A stretch of DNA of 64,000 nucleotides from Mytilisepta virgata (lineage: Eukaryota > Mollusca > Bivalvia > Mytilida > Mytilidae). A program made the position numbers and the translations under genes. Below are positions 53,343-63,148 of this stretch, one piece after another. Position 1 is the stretch's first letter. The number at the start of each line of letters is the position of its first letter. Below the pieces are notes generated by a model that worked only from the letters and a program-made list of their open reading frames with translations, had not been told where the DNA came from and searched no databases. The stretch covers positions 38,031,204 through 38,095,203 of the forward strand of contig CM051511.1 in NCBI GenBank assembly GCA_028015205.1, given 5' to 3'.

Positions 53343-55900
53343 GCACAGACACTGATCGGTGGTGGTTTGAAACCGGTTTTACGGGAACCCAAATCTTCTC
53401 CATATCTATCCTGACCCTCTGGTGTTTAAAACACACTATAATATAATCATATGGACCTACAAGGTGACTGTTATCTAGAAATTGCAAAAGGGGTTGGACG
53501 ATACATAATTTAGATAGTAGGGTCAAGATGTGATCCTTTTAACTGTAAAACTAGCTAAGGATGTCATTCATGTCTACTGGTCCTATACTGTCGCACTTTT
53601 AAACAAAATAAAAATAACACACCTCTTTATGGAGTTCGTTTGAAATTAGTAAAATTCTTCAGAGGCCAGTACAAATTTAAAGTCTTCAATTTTTTTGAAG
53701 ATGGAGCAACTTTAACAAAATTACATAAAATTTGATAGTTTGTTCCTCTTGCTTGTAGCCTCAGAAAAGGTCTGATACTCCTATTATAAGTTTCTGTTGG
53801 TTATTGACAAGAAGGTTTTGTGTGTTTACAATGTTACACAGAATTTATAGAAACTCGTTCATAACAAATCCTTTTCTCAAAGCCGGGTATTTAGGTAAAA
53901 ACAAAAAACTAAGTATGTTCGAAACAGCTCATGCGACAATAGATAACAAGAAAAATAAATGGACATTTTTACGATTTTATATTTTGTTTGTTCGACTTTG
54001 TGTATTTTATACATTTTAGTCGGTTTTGCCCTTTTTGACAGCTCACCATTTATTTTTGTTGTTATCTATTTACGTAAGAGATGTCAATCGCTATTATAAA
54101 TAATTAAGTAGCCTGTGAACTTAAAACCCGTAAAATAAGGATTTTTTTAGTAATTGTATATTATCTCTATGTAAACAGCTACTTTTAGCTTATTATCCAT
54201 GTAATATGAATAACCATTTTGTGTGTTGTCCTGTAAATAAATACATCGATAATATATTATAGATCTTAACGCTAGTGCCACATTTTATCTCGAACATTGA
54301 AGTCGTATCACATCAGACTTATAATTTATTTTAAACTGCAATCGTTCTATTTGAGCAGTCACTGTCACTGACAGTATGTAACATTCAGGCCACACCTACT
54401 TGACCTGTTGACGGGACTGAAATGAACTGGCAAACGGCTTTTATACCACCAGCTACAACACCATAACATTTATCTTACTACAACGTGATATAGTTTTCAA
54501 TGATAAAAGAATACGCATCATACAATATATGCTTCTGTTAGCCAACGTTTACACTCTCCATGCTCTGAAGAAACTGAAGAAATATATTATTGCACTTCAT
54601 TCCGATATCATCCCGAGGCTTGATATCGGGACTGATATTGAAAATTGGGTGTCATAAACTGTTTATCATAAATTTTCAATGTGACCGATAAATTTCACCA
54701 CATTTCTCTGCCGAAACATTAATAAAATGTCCTAAGGAACATGTATAAGAGAGAAGCAATTGATATGGAACATTCTTTCCGACTTTACATCACCAGCTAC
54801 ATCATTGAAAAGTTTACCATTTTTATTTTTATTTTACATATATTGAAGTATAGCGCGCGTTTGCAACGTAAAGAAAAAAACCGCTACGGGTTACGAATCT
54901 GGTCAGGATTTACTGCACACTAATTACGATATCACACTATTAACAATGACTGATATGTATTTTTTGTCCTGCAATATGGATTTTTGCACCGTTGGTCTGA
55001 TATGATAAGCATTTCCGGCTATATCATATGGACAGATCTACCTATATGAAGGCTAAATATATGAATAAAATAAATATTCTTTAAATAGCCTATGATACAC
55101 ATTTTTATACCACAAGATTTGCATATTAAGTGGTCTTGTTTCTTTTCGTCCGCCGTGTTGACAGCTGTTGTGTAATACAACTTCCGTTAGGAAAAATAGT
55201 TCCGGTTTAAATGACAACTCTGACACATGGAAATAATCTACCTTGTCACACGTCTTCAGATGTGCTCAAGGCCGAAAGGTTGAAAAACCGGAAAAAATAA
55301 AATAAAATTTAAGTGTCAAATGAACAGTCAAAAGACTAACTAACTACTAAATGAAATTACAATCATTCTATCATTCAAAATTACTTAAGTATCGACAAAT
55401 AAATCATACAGCAATATTTTCATTTCAAAAATTGAATCAGGGTTCATGTGGTTACGGAATACAAGCCTGGCACACATCTCTGTGTTGTAGAAATTTTGTG
55501 TAGAAGACCCATCCAGGGGCAGCTGTTGTTTTCACCGCTTGACCTCCACTGACAAGCCTACATTTTCTAGACTCGCAATGAAAGCTAATTCAAAGGCAGT
55601 CCTGTAGTTGTTGACAAAAAACAGCTCATTCTAGTTTAGTTGAACTTGTTGTCTTGGCATTGTCCATGTTACCCTGTCTGTCTTGTACTCCACAAAAGTA
55701 TCCAGTTACGTTTCCTACAGGAAAAAAATAAAAGCGTCAAATTCTATTGATTTCTGGTGTTGTTTGCTCTGTTGTGTTATTATTATCTGATTATCTGTCG
55801 TTTGTGTGGCTTAAACTTTGCTGATCTTACATGATATTATATACTCATATAGAAATCTTTAATCTGATTTGTTAAAACAGTGTCACGTGATATTTGCCCA
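53343..55900. other. Intergenic, no gene recognised
   Basis: The first about 100 bases are the right half of the interrupted interspersed repeat. The remainder is AT-rich with no supportable exon. 55245-55310 (TCTTCAGATGTGCTCAAGGC, GAAAGGTTGAAAAACC) resembles repeat-associated sequence near 48680-48720. Confidence 0.4.
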
Positions 55901-56035
55901 TTCGTTGGGTCAACCGAAAATCGTTGGGTCGCATAGTAAGGTCAACCGCTCGCGAGAAAACCCCATGGAAATCCCCTCGTGAGCCTCACGTGTTTCCGTT
56001 TATAGTTACATCCCTTGATTCAGTAAACAAAAAAC

Positions 56036-56191
56036 ATGGCGTCCGACAGCAGGTTGCTTGCGGTGGATGAGGCAGAAATGGAACGCCTGCTGTCTGATAA
56101 GGACTCCAAGAATACTAAACGGAAAATTTCGAGTGCTGTTAAGTTGAATATTCGATATAATATAACAGTTATCACCCTTGTTGGTGTGTGA
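56036..56191 (+). pseudogene. Start exon resembling Crypton/DUF3504-type genes, cut by a hairpin element
   Basis: ATG at 56036 opens MASDSRLLAVDEAEMERLLS, DKDSKNTKRKISSAVK, and the frame stops 51 codons later inside an inserted hairpin. The pattern 'D(E)AE(M)E.LLSDK.SKNTKR....AVK' resembles the N-terminus of Crypton-derived DUF3504 proteins (the KIAA1958/QRICH1/ZMYM2 type with a tyrosine-recombinase-like fold), which are multicopy in molluscs. That family link is from memory of the pattern. No downstream exon was found, so it is a broken or partial copy. Confidence 0.4.
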
Positions 56192-56282
56192 CCCGACGGT
56201 TTGTCTCCCCTCGGAAAGTAAGGTCACCTTACATTTCTCTGGGAGACAAACCGTCGGGTCACACACCAACAAGGGTGATAAT
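56168..56282. repeat. Hairpin element with about 41-bp perfect arms
   Basis: TTATCACCCTTGTTGGTGTG, TGACCCGACGGTTTG, TCTCCC pairs perfectly with GGGAGACAAACCGTCGG, GTCACACACCAACAAGG, GTGATAA around a 31-base loop. A sequence this regular is probably a recent MITE insertion. It introduces the stop that ends the frame at 56036. Confidence 0.85.
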
Positions 56283-56512
56283 TGTATATTATCCATTTTG
56301 TTGATTTTTATCAATAATTTTATTCATCAAATAGATTTATTAATATTAAGTCATTGATTATAGTGTTGACCTAGCATATATTCGATAACATCGGTAACGA
56401 TCGCCGAACTTCGGAAACGCAAATACCTAACTTCTTTTCATGGACGACAACATAGAAGCAACGAAGTGTGTTTCAATTTGTCAAACGTATATCTACACAG
56501 TCTCTGCTTTAA

Positions 56513-56902
56513 GGATGCTTGCTGGTCATGTTTTGGTCTTTTTGTCAGATTTTCCGAATCCTCGGGTTTTATCCATTTCTTAAACATGAAATGTTTTGCC
56601 CATGAACCCCCACTTTTTCTTTTATAATTCAATCATATATACCTTAAAATGGTATTTGACAAAATTTAATGAAATCCTTTTTATTTTTTCATACATCTTA
56701 GAGAGACTGAAGTTGTCAATGCAAAGACAATGAAAAATCCAGAGAAAACCCATTTCCTGCAAATTTTCATGGCCTTATAGCTCTAAAATGAGCACATGAA
56801 CCTATATTTTTTTCTTGCTTATTTGTTTACTATTCATATGTTCTCTCAAACTAAAACCCTATTTCAAATCCTATTTATTTCCTATTAGACCAGCGATCAT
56901 CC
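56513..56902 (+). mobile_element. TTAA-flanked MITE (piggyBac-like), copy 3
   Basis: TTAA at 56509-56512 and 56903-56906. The ends are GGATGCTTGCTGGTC and GACCAGCGATCATCC. It is the longest of the three copies, containing GGTCTTTTTGTCAGATTTTC, which is missing from copy 1. The minus-strand frame 56438-56632 is read-through. Confidence 0.85.
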
Positions 56903-56906
56903 TTAA

Positions 56907-58227
56907 TCTTTTGGTTAAGAAGAAATATGATATATGGTCCTGATCTATTATGGTCTATATATCTTAGGAATCATTTTCAATTTTGAAACAGGTTATGTGA
57001 CGGGTGCCGTTAACGGAGCACCTGATGTCTCTTCCGGTTTTAATGGGAGTTCTGTCTTGTTCTAGTTTTTTTTAGCTTATCTTACGTTTTATAATATTTT
57101 AGTTAATAATTATACAGGTAAAACTATCCTTGTGGCGTTTGTTTGTTGTGTTCCATTCTCCTGTCTTTGTCGTTTCCTTGGACTCCGAATTTGTGGACTT
57201 TGCCCACTGTTTTGTCGCTTCGGTATTCTTTTGTCGATATCATATATATTCACATAAGGGCATTAATGTCTTGGAGGGTTTTGGTATATGTATTTAAACC
57301 ACTGCTGTGACGTCAGCCTATTCATTTACCGTGGTTTCTTTTTCTAGAATCAACGCTTCTTTAATCCGTCACTGAAATGAAGTCATCAAATTATATTCAA
57401 TTGTTCCCTTTGTGTACTTAATTTCATTAAGTTTGAATTGGTTAATTTACTGATTTCTGTTCACAGCTGGTATTAGTTTAAAAACTTACCTTAGACTTTT
57501 GCAAATTTTTAATTGCAGTGACTGGGGCTGCAACTCCCACTTTGAAGTAAATTATGTGACATTGTTCAAGAACACATCGACGAAACCTCGCGACTACCAA
57601 TCGAATGATATTTACATGTCGTTTTTACATATATCAATATGATACGGTACAATATATACATAAGGCTTTCGCCTTTATATATTTAAAAACGACGTTTGTA
57701 TAGTGTAAGATGGTAGCCGTTTCGTCGTTCCCTTTTTTCTAAATCCTTGTGTTATCATTGATATAATTTAGTAATAAGAAAAGATCATTATTTTGTTTTT
57801 TTATTATTATCGACAATTTCATATAATTCAATAAAAAATTAGAACATTGTATTTTGATGTTTATGGCAATTTCATATGTTTCACTGCATATTTTGACATA
57901 TTTTTAAAATATAAAAAGTGTAAATCGAGTTGATTTAAACTTATTTTTTCTTTCAGTAACATTATGTTTTACTGGAAAATTATTTCGACTATGCTTTATT
58001 TTGTCAATAATGGACAAATTTCTGAATCATATGCCTTATTTTGTATTTTCAAATGGTTTTGTATTAATTTTCATTTACCATTAAAATCATCGACGTGACT
58101 ATATATAAATATATCTAATTGAATAGTAGTATAGAAAATTAAGTTAATTTAAACTCACACATAATAGGGTCTAATTAAGAAAGGAAAGGTAATTGGGAAA
58201 AGTCGTCACAACAGTAGTTTACGTAAG
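56907..58227. other. Intergenic; imperfect hairpin at 57569-57727
   Basis: 57569-57727 has arms CGACGAAACC...CTACCA and ATGGTAGCCGTTTCGTCG, with an inner TGTCGTTTTTACATATAT / ATATATTTAAAAACGACG pair. GTGGTTTCTTTTTCTAGAAT, CAACGCTT at about 57331-57358 is a single-arm relative of the hairpin at 58228-58324. No gene was recognised. 57110-57240 is rather T/G-rich but unidentified. Confidence 0.45.
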
Positions 58228-58324
58228 AGATACAATGGATAAGCGTTGATTCATGAAAAACAAACCATTCGTCCTCCGGGCTCATGGTTTCTTTTTCAAG
58301 AACCAACGCTTATCCATTGTATCT
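58228..58324. repeat. Hairpin element (97 bp)
   Basis: AGATACAATGGATAAGCGTT pairs with AACGCTTATCCATTGTATCT, and AAACCAT pairs with ATGGTTT around TCGTCCTCCGGGCTC. A single-arm relative is at about 57331-57358, so it is a repeated element. Confidence 0.8.
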
Positions 58325-59390
58325 ATAATACATAAACATACCACGGGGTCTTATTTTATATCGCGTGTCGCTACAACACATACCCTGTAGTTTTTAAAAT
58401 AACACTCTTTTAATTGTAATTCTTTAGTTATTTAATTATAATCCAATATTAATTGTGAAATATATATTTTGTTGATTATATTGTCTTTGTAATGATAATA
58501 ATAAAGAAGTTTGTTATACAAGTTGTTGTGAGTCATTTATTCTAATATTTGATCTGCCATATGTTAGAAAAGCAACCATTTGTATCAATTGCTCACAATG
58601 TTTTGATGTTTGGTCACAAGTGTTCCTGATGAAAATAAATCCGGTATGCACATTTAACGTAAAGAAATTTAGGTGTCCGATTTTTTAAACTGTCACTGAA
58701 GCGATACCTCTGCTGGTGCACTGTGAGTACCTGAGGGTATCCCCCCCTTTCAGTAGTCAGTACTTCGTATATGACATGATTTGTGTTGAATAAAAATTTT
58801 AATTTCTGTTAAAAATAGGGTTTCAACCTCCTCTGACAGAGTTTTAAAAGTGCAGAATTATTTGAGGAACTTATACTCTTCAAAAAAAGAAACGCATAGA
58901 CAAAATATGTATGATTGAGATTTAATTTTTCTCTGTTTATGTCTATTTTAAGCAAAGGTGTTTTATGAGGCAATAACTCAATGCTAAATGATTTCAAATC
59001 AAGTGCAAAAAATTTGTTACTACTGATTATGGCGTCATTTCACGAAATTTTCGAAAAATAACGAAATTGACAAAAATCACCCAAAATATGAAAAAAGAAA
59101 ACTTTATTAATGGCCTTGATTATGTTCACCATAATTCGTAAACTTAAAAAAACAACGGAAATGAACCAATTTCCATGATAATCTGGACCATTTGCCCTTC
59201 AATTGTCCGTTCGAAAAAACACGAAATCGGTGTTTCTTTCTGGAAACTTTCCAGAAAAAGAAAATTTTAACTTTATACAGCTGGGTGAGTTGTTCCATAT
59301 CTATTCTTTCAAATGAGACTGTTGGTTTTAATGTTTCGACGTTCTCGTCAGTGAACAGGGACAAATAAGGGTAAAATTGAAAATGTCCCC
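58325..59390. other. Intergenic, nothing firm recognised
   Basis: AT-rich. At 58872-58902 the phrase ATACTCTTCAAAAAAAGAAA, CGCATAGAC looks like a transposon end, but no partner was found. The minus frames at 58809-58997 and 59107-59364 match no family I know. Confidence 0.35.
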
Positions 59391-59477
59391 TCTAAGTTTG
59401 TAAGAGAATGATAATCCCTTTCTTCGTATATGTAAGAGAATAATAATCCCTTTCTTCATGATTAAGTACGAGCGTTA

Positions 59478-61830
59478 CCTAGTCCTTGTTATGCCCGGAG
59501 GCACATAGGGCAAGGACTAGGGATCTCCACTCATCTCTGTTCTGTGCCTTCTTTTCCAACTCTCTCCAGGTGGTACCCATCTGTTTGATTTCTGTTTCTA
59601 TGGTACGCCTCCAAGTTGTCTTTGGTCTTCCCTGCTTTCTCTTCCCTTCTGGAGTCCATCTTAAAGCAGTCTTTGATAAGTCGTCAGATGGTCGTCTCAT
59701 GATGTGCCCAATCCATCTCCATCTTTTCTTCTTTAATATGGTTGCCATGTCTTCAGAGCCAGTTGTTTCATGCAGCATTTTGTTGGTTATTTTGCTGGGC
59801 CAAAATATTTTTAGAATCTTTCTTAGGCAACCGTTATGGAAGCTGGATAGTTTATTTACATCCTTTTCAGTGATTCTCCAACATTCCGCTCCGTATAGAA
59901 GTACAGATAGGACACAGCTATTGTATAGTCTCATCTTTGTTCTCTTACTTATATTCGCTGATTTCCAGATCTTTCCCAGTTTAATAAATGCCTTTCTTGC
60001 TTTACCTATTCTTGATTTTATGTCTTGGTCTGCACCACCGTCAGAGGTCACAATGCTACCTAAGTATGTGAACAATGGCGAGCACTTCAGATAATTTCCA
60101 TTTATTTCAATGTTAGGCGGATCTTTACAGTTTAGGGCCATGACTTCAGTTTTCTTGATATTGACATTCAATCCTATTGAGGCTGCATTCCGGTGTAGTT
60201 TAGATGTCTTGTCTTGCATGTGTCTTTCAAGATGTGAAAGCAAGGCAAGGTCGTCTGCATAATCTAAGTCTTCCAGATGTGTAAATAAGGTCCACCTGAT
60301 ACCTGTGTTGCCATCATCAAGGCTGGTTCTCATGATCCAGTCTACTGCCATAATGAATAGTAGAGATGACATGACACAACCTTGTCTAACTCCGGATTTT
60401 ACAAGAAAGTTGGTGTCTGTTGTGTTTCCAACACAGCATCTGAAATCCTTGTAAAACATTTGAATAAGTAAGACAATTTTTTCAGGTATTCCATAATGCC
60501 GTAAGATTTTCCAAAGACTGTTCCTGTGAATAGAGTCAAAGGCTTTCTCAAAATCGATGAAGTTGATAATGAGTTGTCTCTGCCATTCGGTACATTGTTC
60601 TATGATATTTCTTAATACAAATATTTGGTCGCAACAGCTCTTTCCTTTTCTAAAACCTGCTTGCTCTTTCCTTAATTTACAGTCCACAGCTGTCTTAATG
60701 CGTTCTATTAATATTTTACTAAATATTTTGCTTGATATAGACAGCAAAGTTATTCCTCTCCAGTTATTGCAGTTTGAGAGGTCTCCCTTCGTTGGTAGCT
60801 TGATGATGGTGCCTTCAGTCCAAGATCTTTGGATGGTATTATTTTGCCAAATTTGTTGAAAAAGTGGAAGTAATATATCTGCAGTTAGTAATGTGTCTGT
60901 TTTAAATACCTCTGCTGGAAGTTGATCCTTTCCAGGGGCTTTGTTGTTCTTTAAACTTTTGATTGCTTTAATTATTTCATCTTTGGTTGGTGTTTCAACA
61001 TTGATATTGAGATCTATGTCAGCTTCCTGTATATCTGGTGTTACTTCAGGTTCGGGTCTGTTGAGTACTTCTTTAAAATGTTCTGACCATCTTTCATTTT
61101 GTTCATGTTCAGATGTTAAAAGTTCTCCTTGCTTGTTTCGTACTGGTAAGTTGATATTGTTTTTCTTTCCAGTCAATTTTTTGGTAATTTGGTAGACATC
61201 ACCCATTCTTTGATCTGAAGCGGCCTTTTCAGCTTCAGTAGCCAATGCTTCTATAAAGTTTTGTTGGTCTTTCTTTGTCGCTTTCTTAACTTCTTTGTTA
61301 CTCTCAGAATATTGTACCCTCAGTCTGTCTTTTAATCTCTCTGAATGTGTGTTGTTTATCTTATCTTTTAGTTCTTTTCTTTTGTCAATAATTTTCCAGG
61401 TTGATGGTGTAATCCATTCTTTATGGACCTGCCTTTTATATCCCAAGACCTTCTCACTTGCTTTGCTGTACACTTCTTCTACCTTGTTCCAATGTTCCTC
61501 AACTGAGTCTTGTTCTTCAACATTGTTTCTCTCTAAAAGTTGAAATCTATTTTTGAGCTCTAAGTTAAAATCTTGCATGATCTTTCTGTCCTTCAACTTG
61601 TTGATGTCAAACCTTCTTATTTTGTTAATAGTTGTTGACTTCTGTAATTTCAACTTTATATTGGCTGTAACAAGGTGGTGGTCGCTTCCTACGTCAGCAC
61701 CTCGCCTTACTTTAACATCTTGAAGAGATCTTCTCCATTTACCATTAATCAGTAGATGATCGATTTGGTTGGATGTTCTACCGCCAGGTGATACCCAAGT
61801 GAGCTTGTGAATGTTTTTGTGTGGAAAAAG
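59478..61830 (-). mobile_element. 5'-truncated non-LTR retrotransposon (LINE)
   Basis: Flanked by a perfect 13-base target duplication AGTACGAGCGTTA (59465-59477 and 61831-61843), so the boundaries are clear. It contains the end of an APE-type endonuclease, a complete reverse transcriptase and a C-terminal domain. There is no poly(A) and practically no 3' UTR. The clade is probably RTE/CR1-like in the wide sense; the exact clade is not decided. Confidence 0.9.
59479..61653 (-). CDS. LINE reverse transcriptase ORF (724 aa from the first usable start; open further upstream)
   Basis: The protein would copy its own RNA at a nicked target. The frame is open to at least 61830, and the upstream part reads TWVSPGGRTSNQIDHLLING and GADVGSDHHLVTANIKL, the end of an APE endonuclease, so the real protein began upstream of the truncation. 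Within the 724 residues, NWRGITLLSISSKIFSKIL opens the reverse transcriptase, FIDFEKAFDSI (about 362-372) is motif A, GVRQGCVMSSLLF is motif B, and YADD at 464-467 is the catalytic motif C. After the RT come TYLGSIVTSDGG and the ...RRWRWIGHIMRR, GRPKTTWRRTI, and DEWRSLVLALCASG blocks typical of LINE C-termini. No internal stop or frameshift was found, so the insertion is young. The plus-strand frames here are shadows. Confidence 0.93.
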   Translation of the reverse strand: MKLQKSTTINKIRRFDINKLKDRKIMQDFNLELKNRFQLLERNNVEEQDSVEEHWNKVEEVYSKASEKVLGYKRQVHKEWITPSTWKIIDKRKELKDKINNTHSERLKDRLRVQYSESNKEVKKATKKDQQNFIEALATEAEKAASDQRMGDVYQITKKLTGKKNNINLPVRNKQGELLTSEHEQNERWSEHFKEVLNRPEPEVTPDIQEADIDLNINVETPTKDEIIKAIKSLKNNKAPGKDQLPAEVFKTDTLLTADILLPLFQQIWQNNTIQRSWTEGTIIKLPTKGDLSNCNNWRGITLLSISSKIFSKILIERIKTAVDCKLRKEQAGFRKGKSCCDQIFVLRNIIEQCTEWQRQLIINFIDFEKAFDSIHRNSLWKILRHYGIPEKIVLLIQMFYKDFRCCVGNTTDTNFLVKSGVRQGCVMSSLLFIMAVDWIMRTSLDDGNTGIRWTLFTHLEDLDYADDLALLSHLERHMQDKTSKLHRNAASIGLNVNIKKTEVMALNCKDPPNIEINGNYLKCSPLFTYLGSIVTSDGGADQDIKSRIGKARKAFIKLGKIWKSANISKRTKMRLYNSCVLSVLLYGAECWRITEKDVNKLSSFHNGCLRKILKIFWPSKITNKMLHETTGSEDMATILKKKRWRWIGHIMRRPSDDLSKTALRWTPEGKRKQGRPKTTWRRTIETEIKQMGTTWRELEKKAQNRDEWRSLVLALCASGHNKD

Positions 61831-61892
61831 AGTACGAGCGTTAGCAAGTACTTATCATAAAGAAAGGGATTATCATTCTCTTACAAACTTAG

Positions 61893-62920
61893 AATATTGT
61901 AAAGTGCTGAAGGCTCAAATGACCTCTTGATTGGTTTTAATTAAGTATAATTGTGTTCAAGGTCAGTGCAAGGTTTATAGTTAATGCATGATTTCCTTTT
62001 AGACATTTCATTTATGAATTAGTCGTAGTGATATAAGGCATTTCTAATAATTTGGGAAATTAATTGTATTTTAAACATTCACAGATGCAATGGTGTTTCC
62101 TTATTGTGAGTATGAATGTAAACATGTAACATTTAAGTAAGGAATTATCTTTTTGTTTATTTATAGTTAAAATCAATAAATTTCAAAATTTGAGTTACAA
62201 CTATATTTTATTCCACAGAGAATTAAATGTTCAAATCAAATAAAAAGAATTAATTCAATTATTAATTTTACCTACTGTTTTAATTATATCAGAGTACTTG
62301 AAATGTCAATTCTTACCAGCCACGGGTCAAGTAATCTGATTTTAGAGTATTAATGCTTTTAGATAGGAGTGTAGGTAAAATTTAATTAACGATATGTTTC
62401 TTTTTTGTATTGGTGTTATCGTATTTAACGTTAAACATTACCGATCTTAAAAACTACAACAGTAACTTAATTATTTTTATTATTATTTTTTTTCAAATTC
62501 AAATTCAATTTTTGATAAGCTGCACTCAAAAATTCTGTAAGGTGATAAATGTGCTTCGGGGCAATTGTAACTCATTTATAGGAATTCATTGGTTTTGAAT
62601 GGTAAGAAAACAAAAGGATAATCCCTTACTAAGAACATGTTTTACATTCATTCTTCACAATTAAGAAACACCAAATCCTATAATTTCATTGGTCGAGAGC
62701 ACTTTGCTATATTCTAAATATTAATCGTTACAATTGATTTGTGTCTTTTGTTGGCTACAATTTAAAGGTGATTTCAAGCCGTAACACTTGAAAAATCAAA
62801 GAAATATCTTTGTGTTATAGATTTAAAATCAAGGTAAGGTCTATAAAAATTATATCAGTTGACAGTAATCTTTTTCAATATTCACAAATTTCCATACAGC
62901 TTTGTGGAAGTTAAAGGTGA
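61893..62920. other. Intergenic, nothing recognised
   Basis: AT-rich sequence without a supportable gene or repeat boundary. Confidence 0.35.
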
Positions 62921-63145
62921 GGCCTAAAAAAATATAGGTGTGTTTAGGGTAACCCGACCCTACCTAATTTTTAGTGCCTACCCTAAATTTTTTATAACCT
63001 TTCTTCAACAAGCACTGTTAAAGTCAAGGTGACTCCAGTATACAACCTAACTAAAAAAATTAATGTAAAAAAAAAATTTCCCTACCTACCCTACCTAACT
63101 TTTTTCAGTGTGTTACCCTAAACACATGTATTTTTTTATTTGGCC
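62921..63145. mobile_element. Harbinger-like MITE, GGCCTAAAA family
   Basis: GGCCTAAAAAAATATAGGTG, TGTTTAGGGTAAC at the left pairs with GTTACCCTAAACACATG, TATTTTTTTATTTGGCC at the right. TGA is repeated on both sides (62918-62920 and 63146-63148). The interior contains CCTACCTACCCTACC. An end fragment of the same family is at 17331. Confidence 0.75.
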
Positions 63146-63148
63146 TGA

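Larger units (their letters stand above)
59392..61892. mobile_element. Foldback element split by the LINE insertion
   Basis: The left arm (59392-59470) CTAAGTTTGTAAGAGAATGA, TAATCCCTTTCTT is mirrored by the right arm (61844-61892). With the LINE and one target copy removed, the arms form a hairpin of about 125 bases with loop GAGCGTTAGCAA. The left arm contains an internal tandem duplication of GTAAGAGAATGATAATCCC. Confidence 0.85.

Noticed and set aside
56006..56314. 102-residue minus-strand frame
   Set aside because: It runs through both arms of the hairpin element, and its internal peptide symmetry is a consequence of the palindrome.
59486..61543. Five plus-strand frames of 82-202 residues
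   Set aside because: They are shadows of the LINE reverse transcriptase ORF on the opposite strand.
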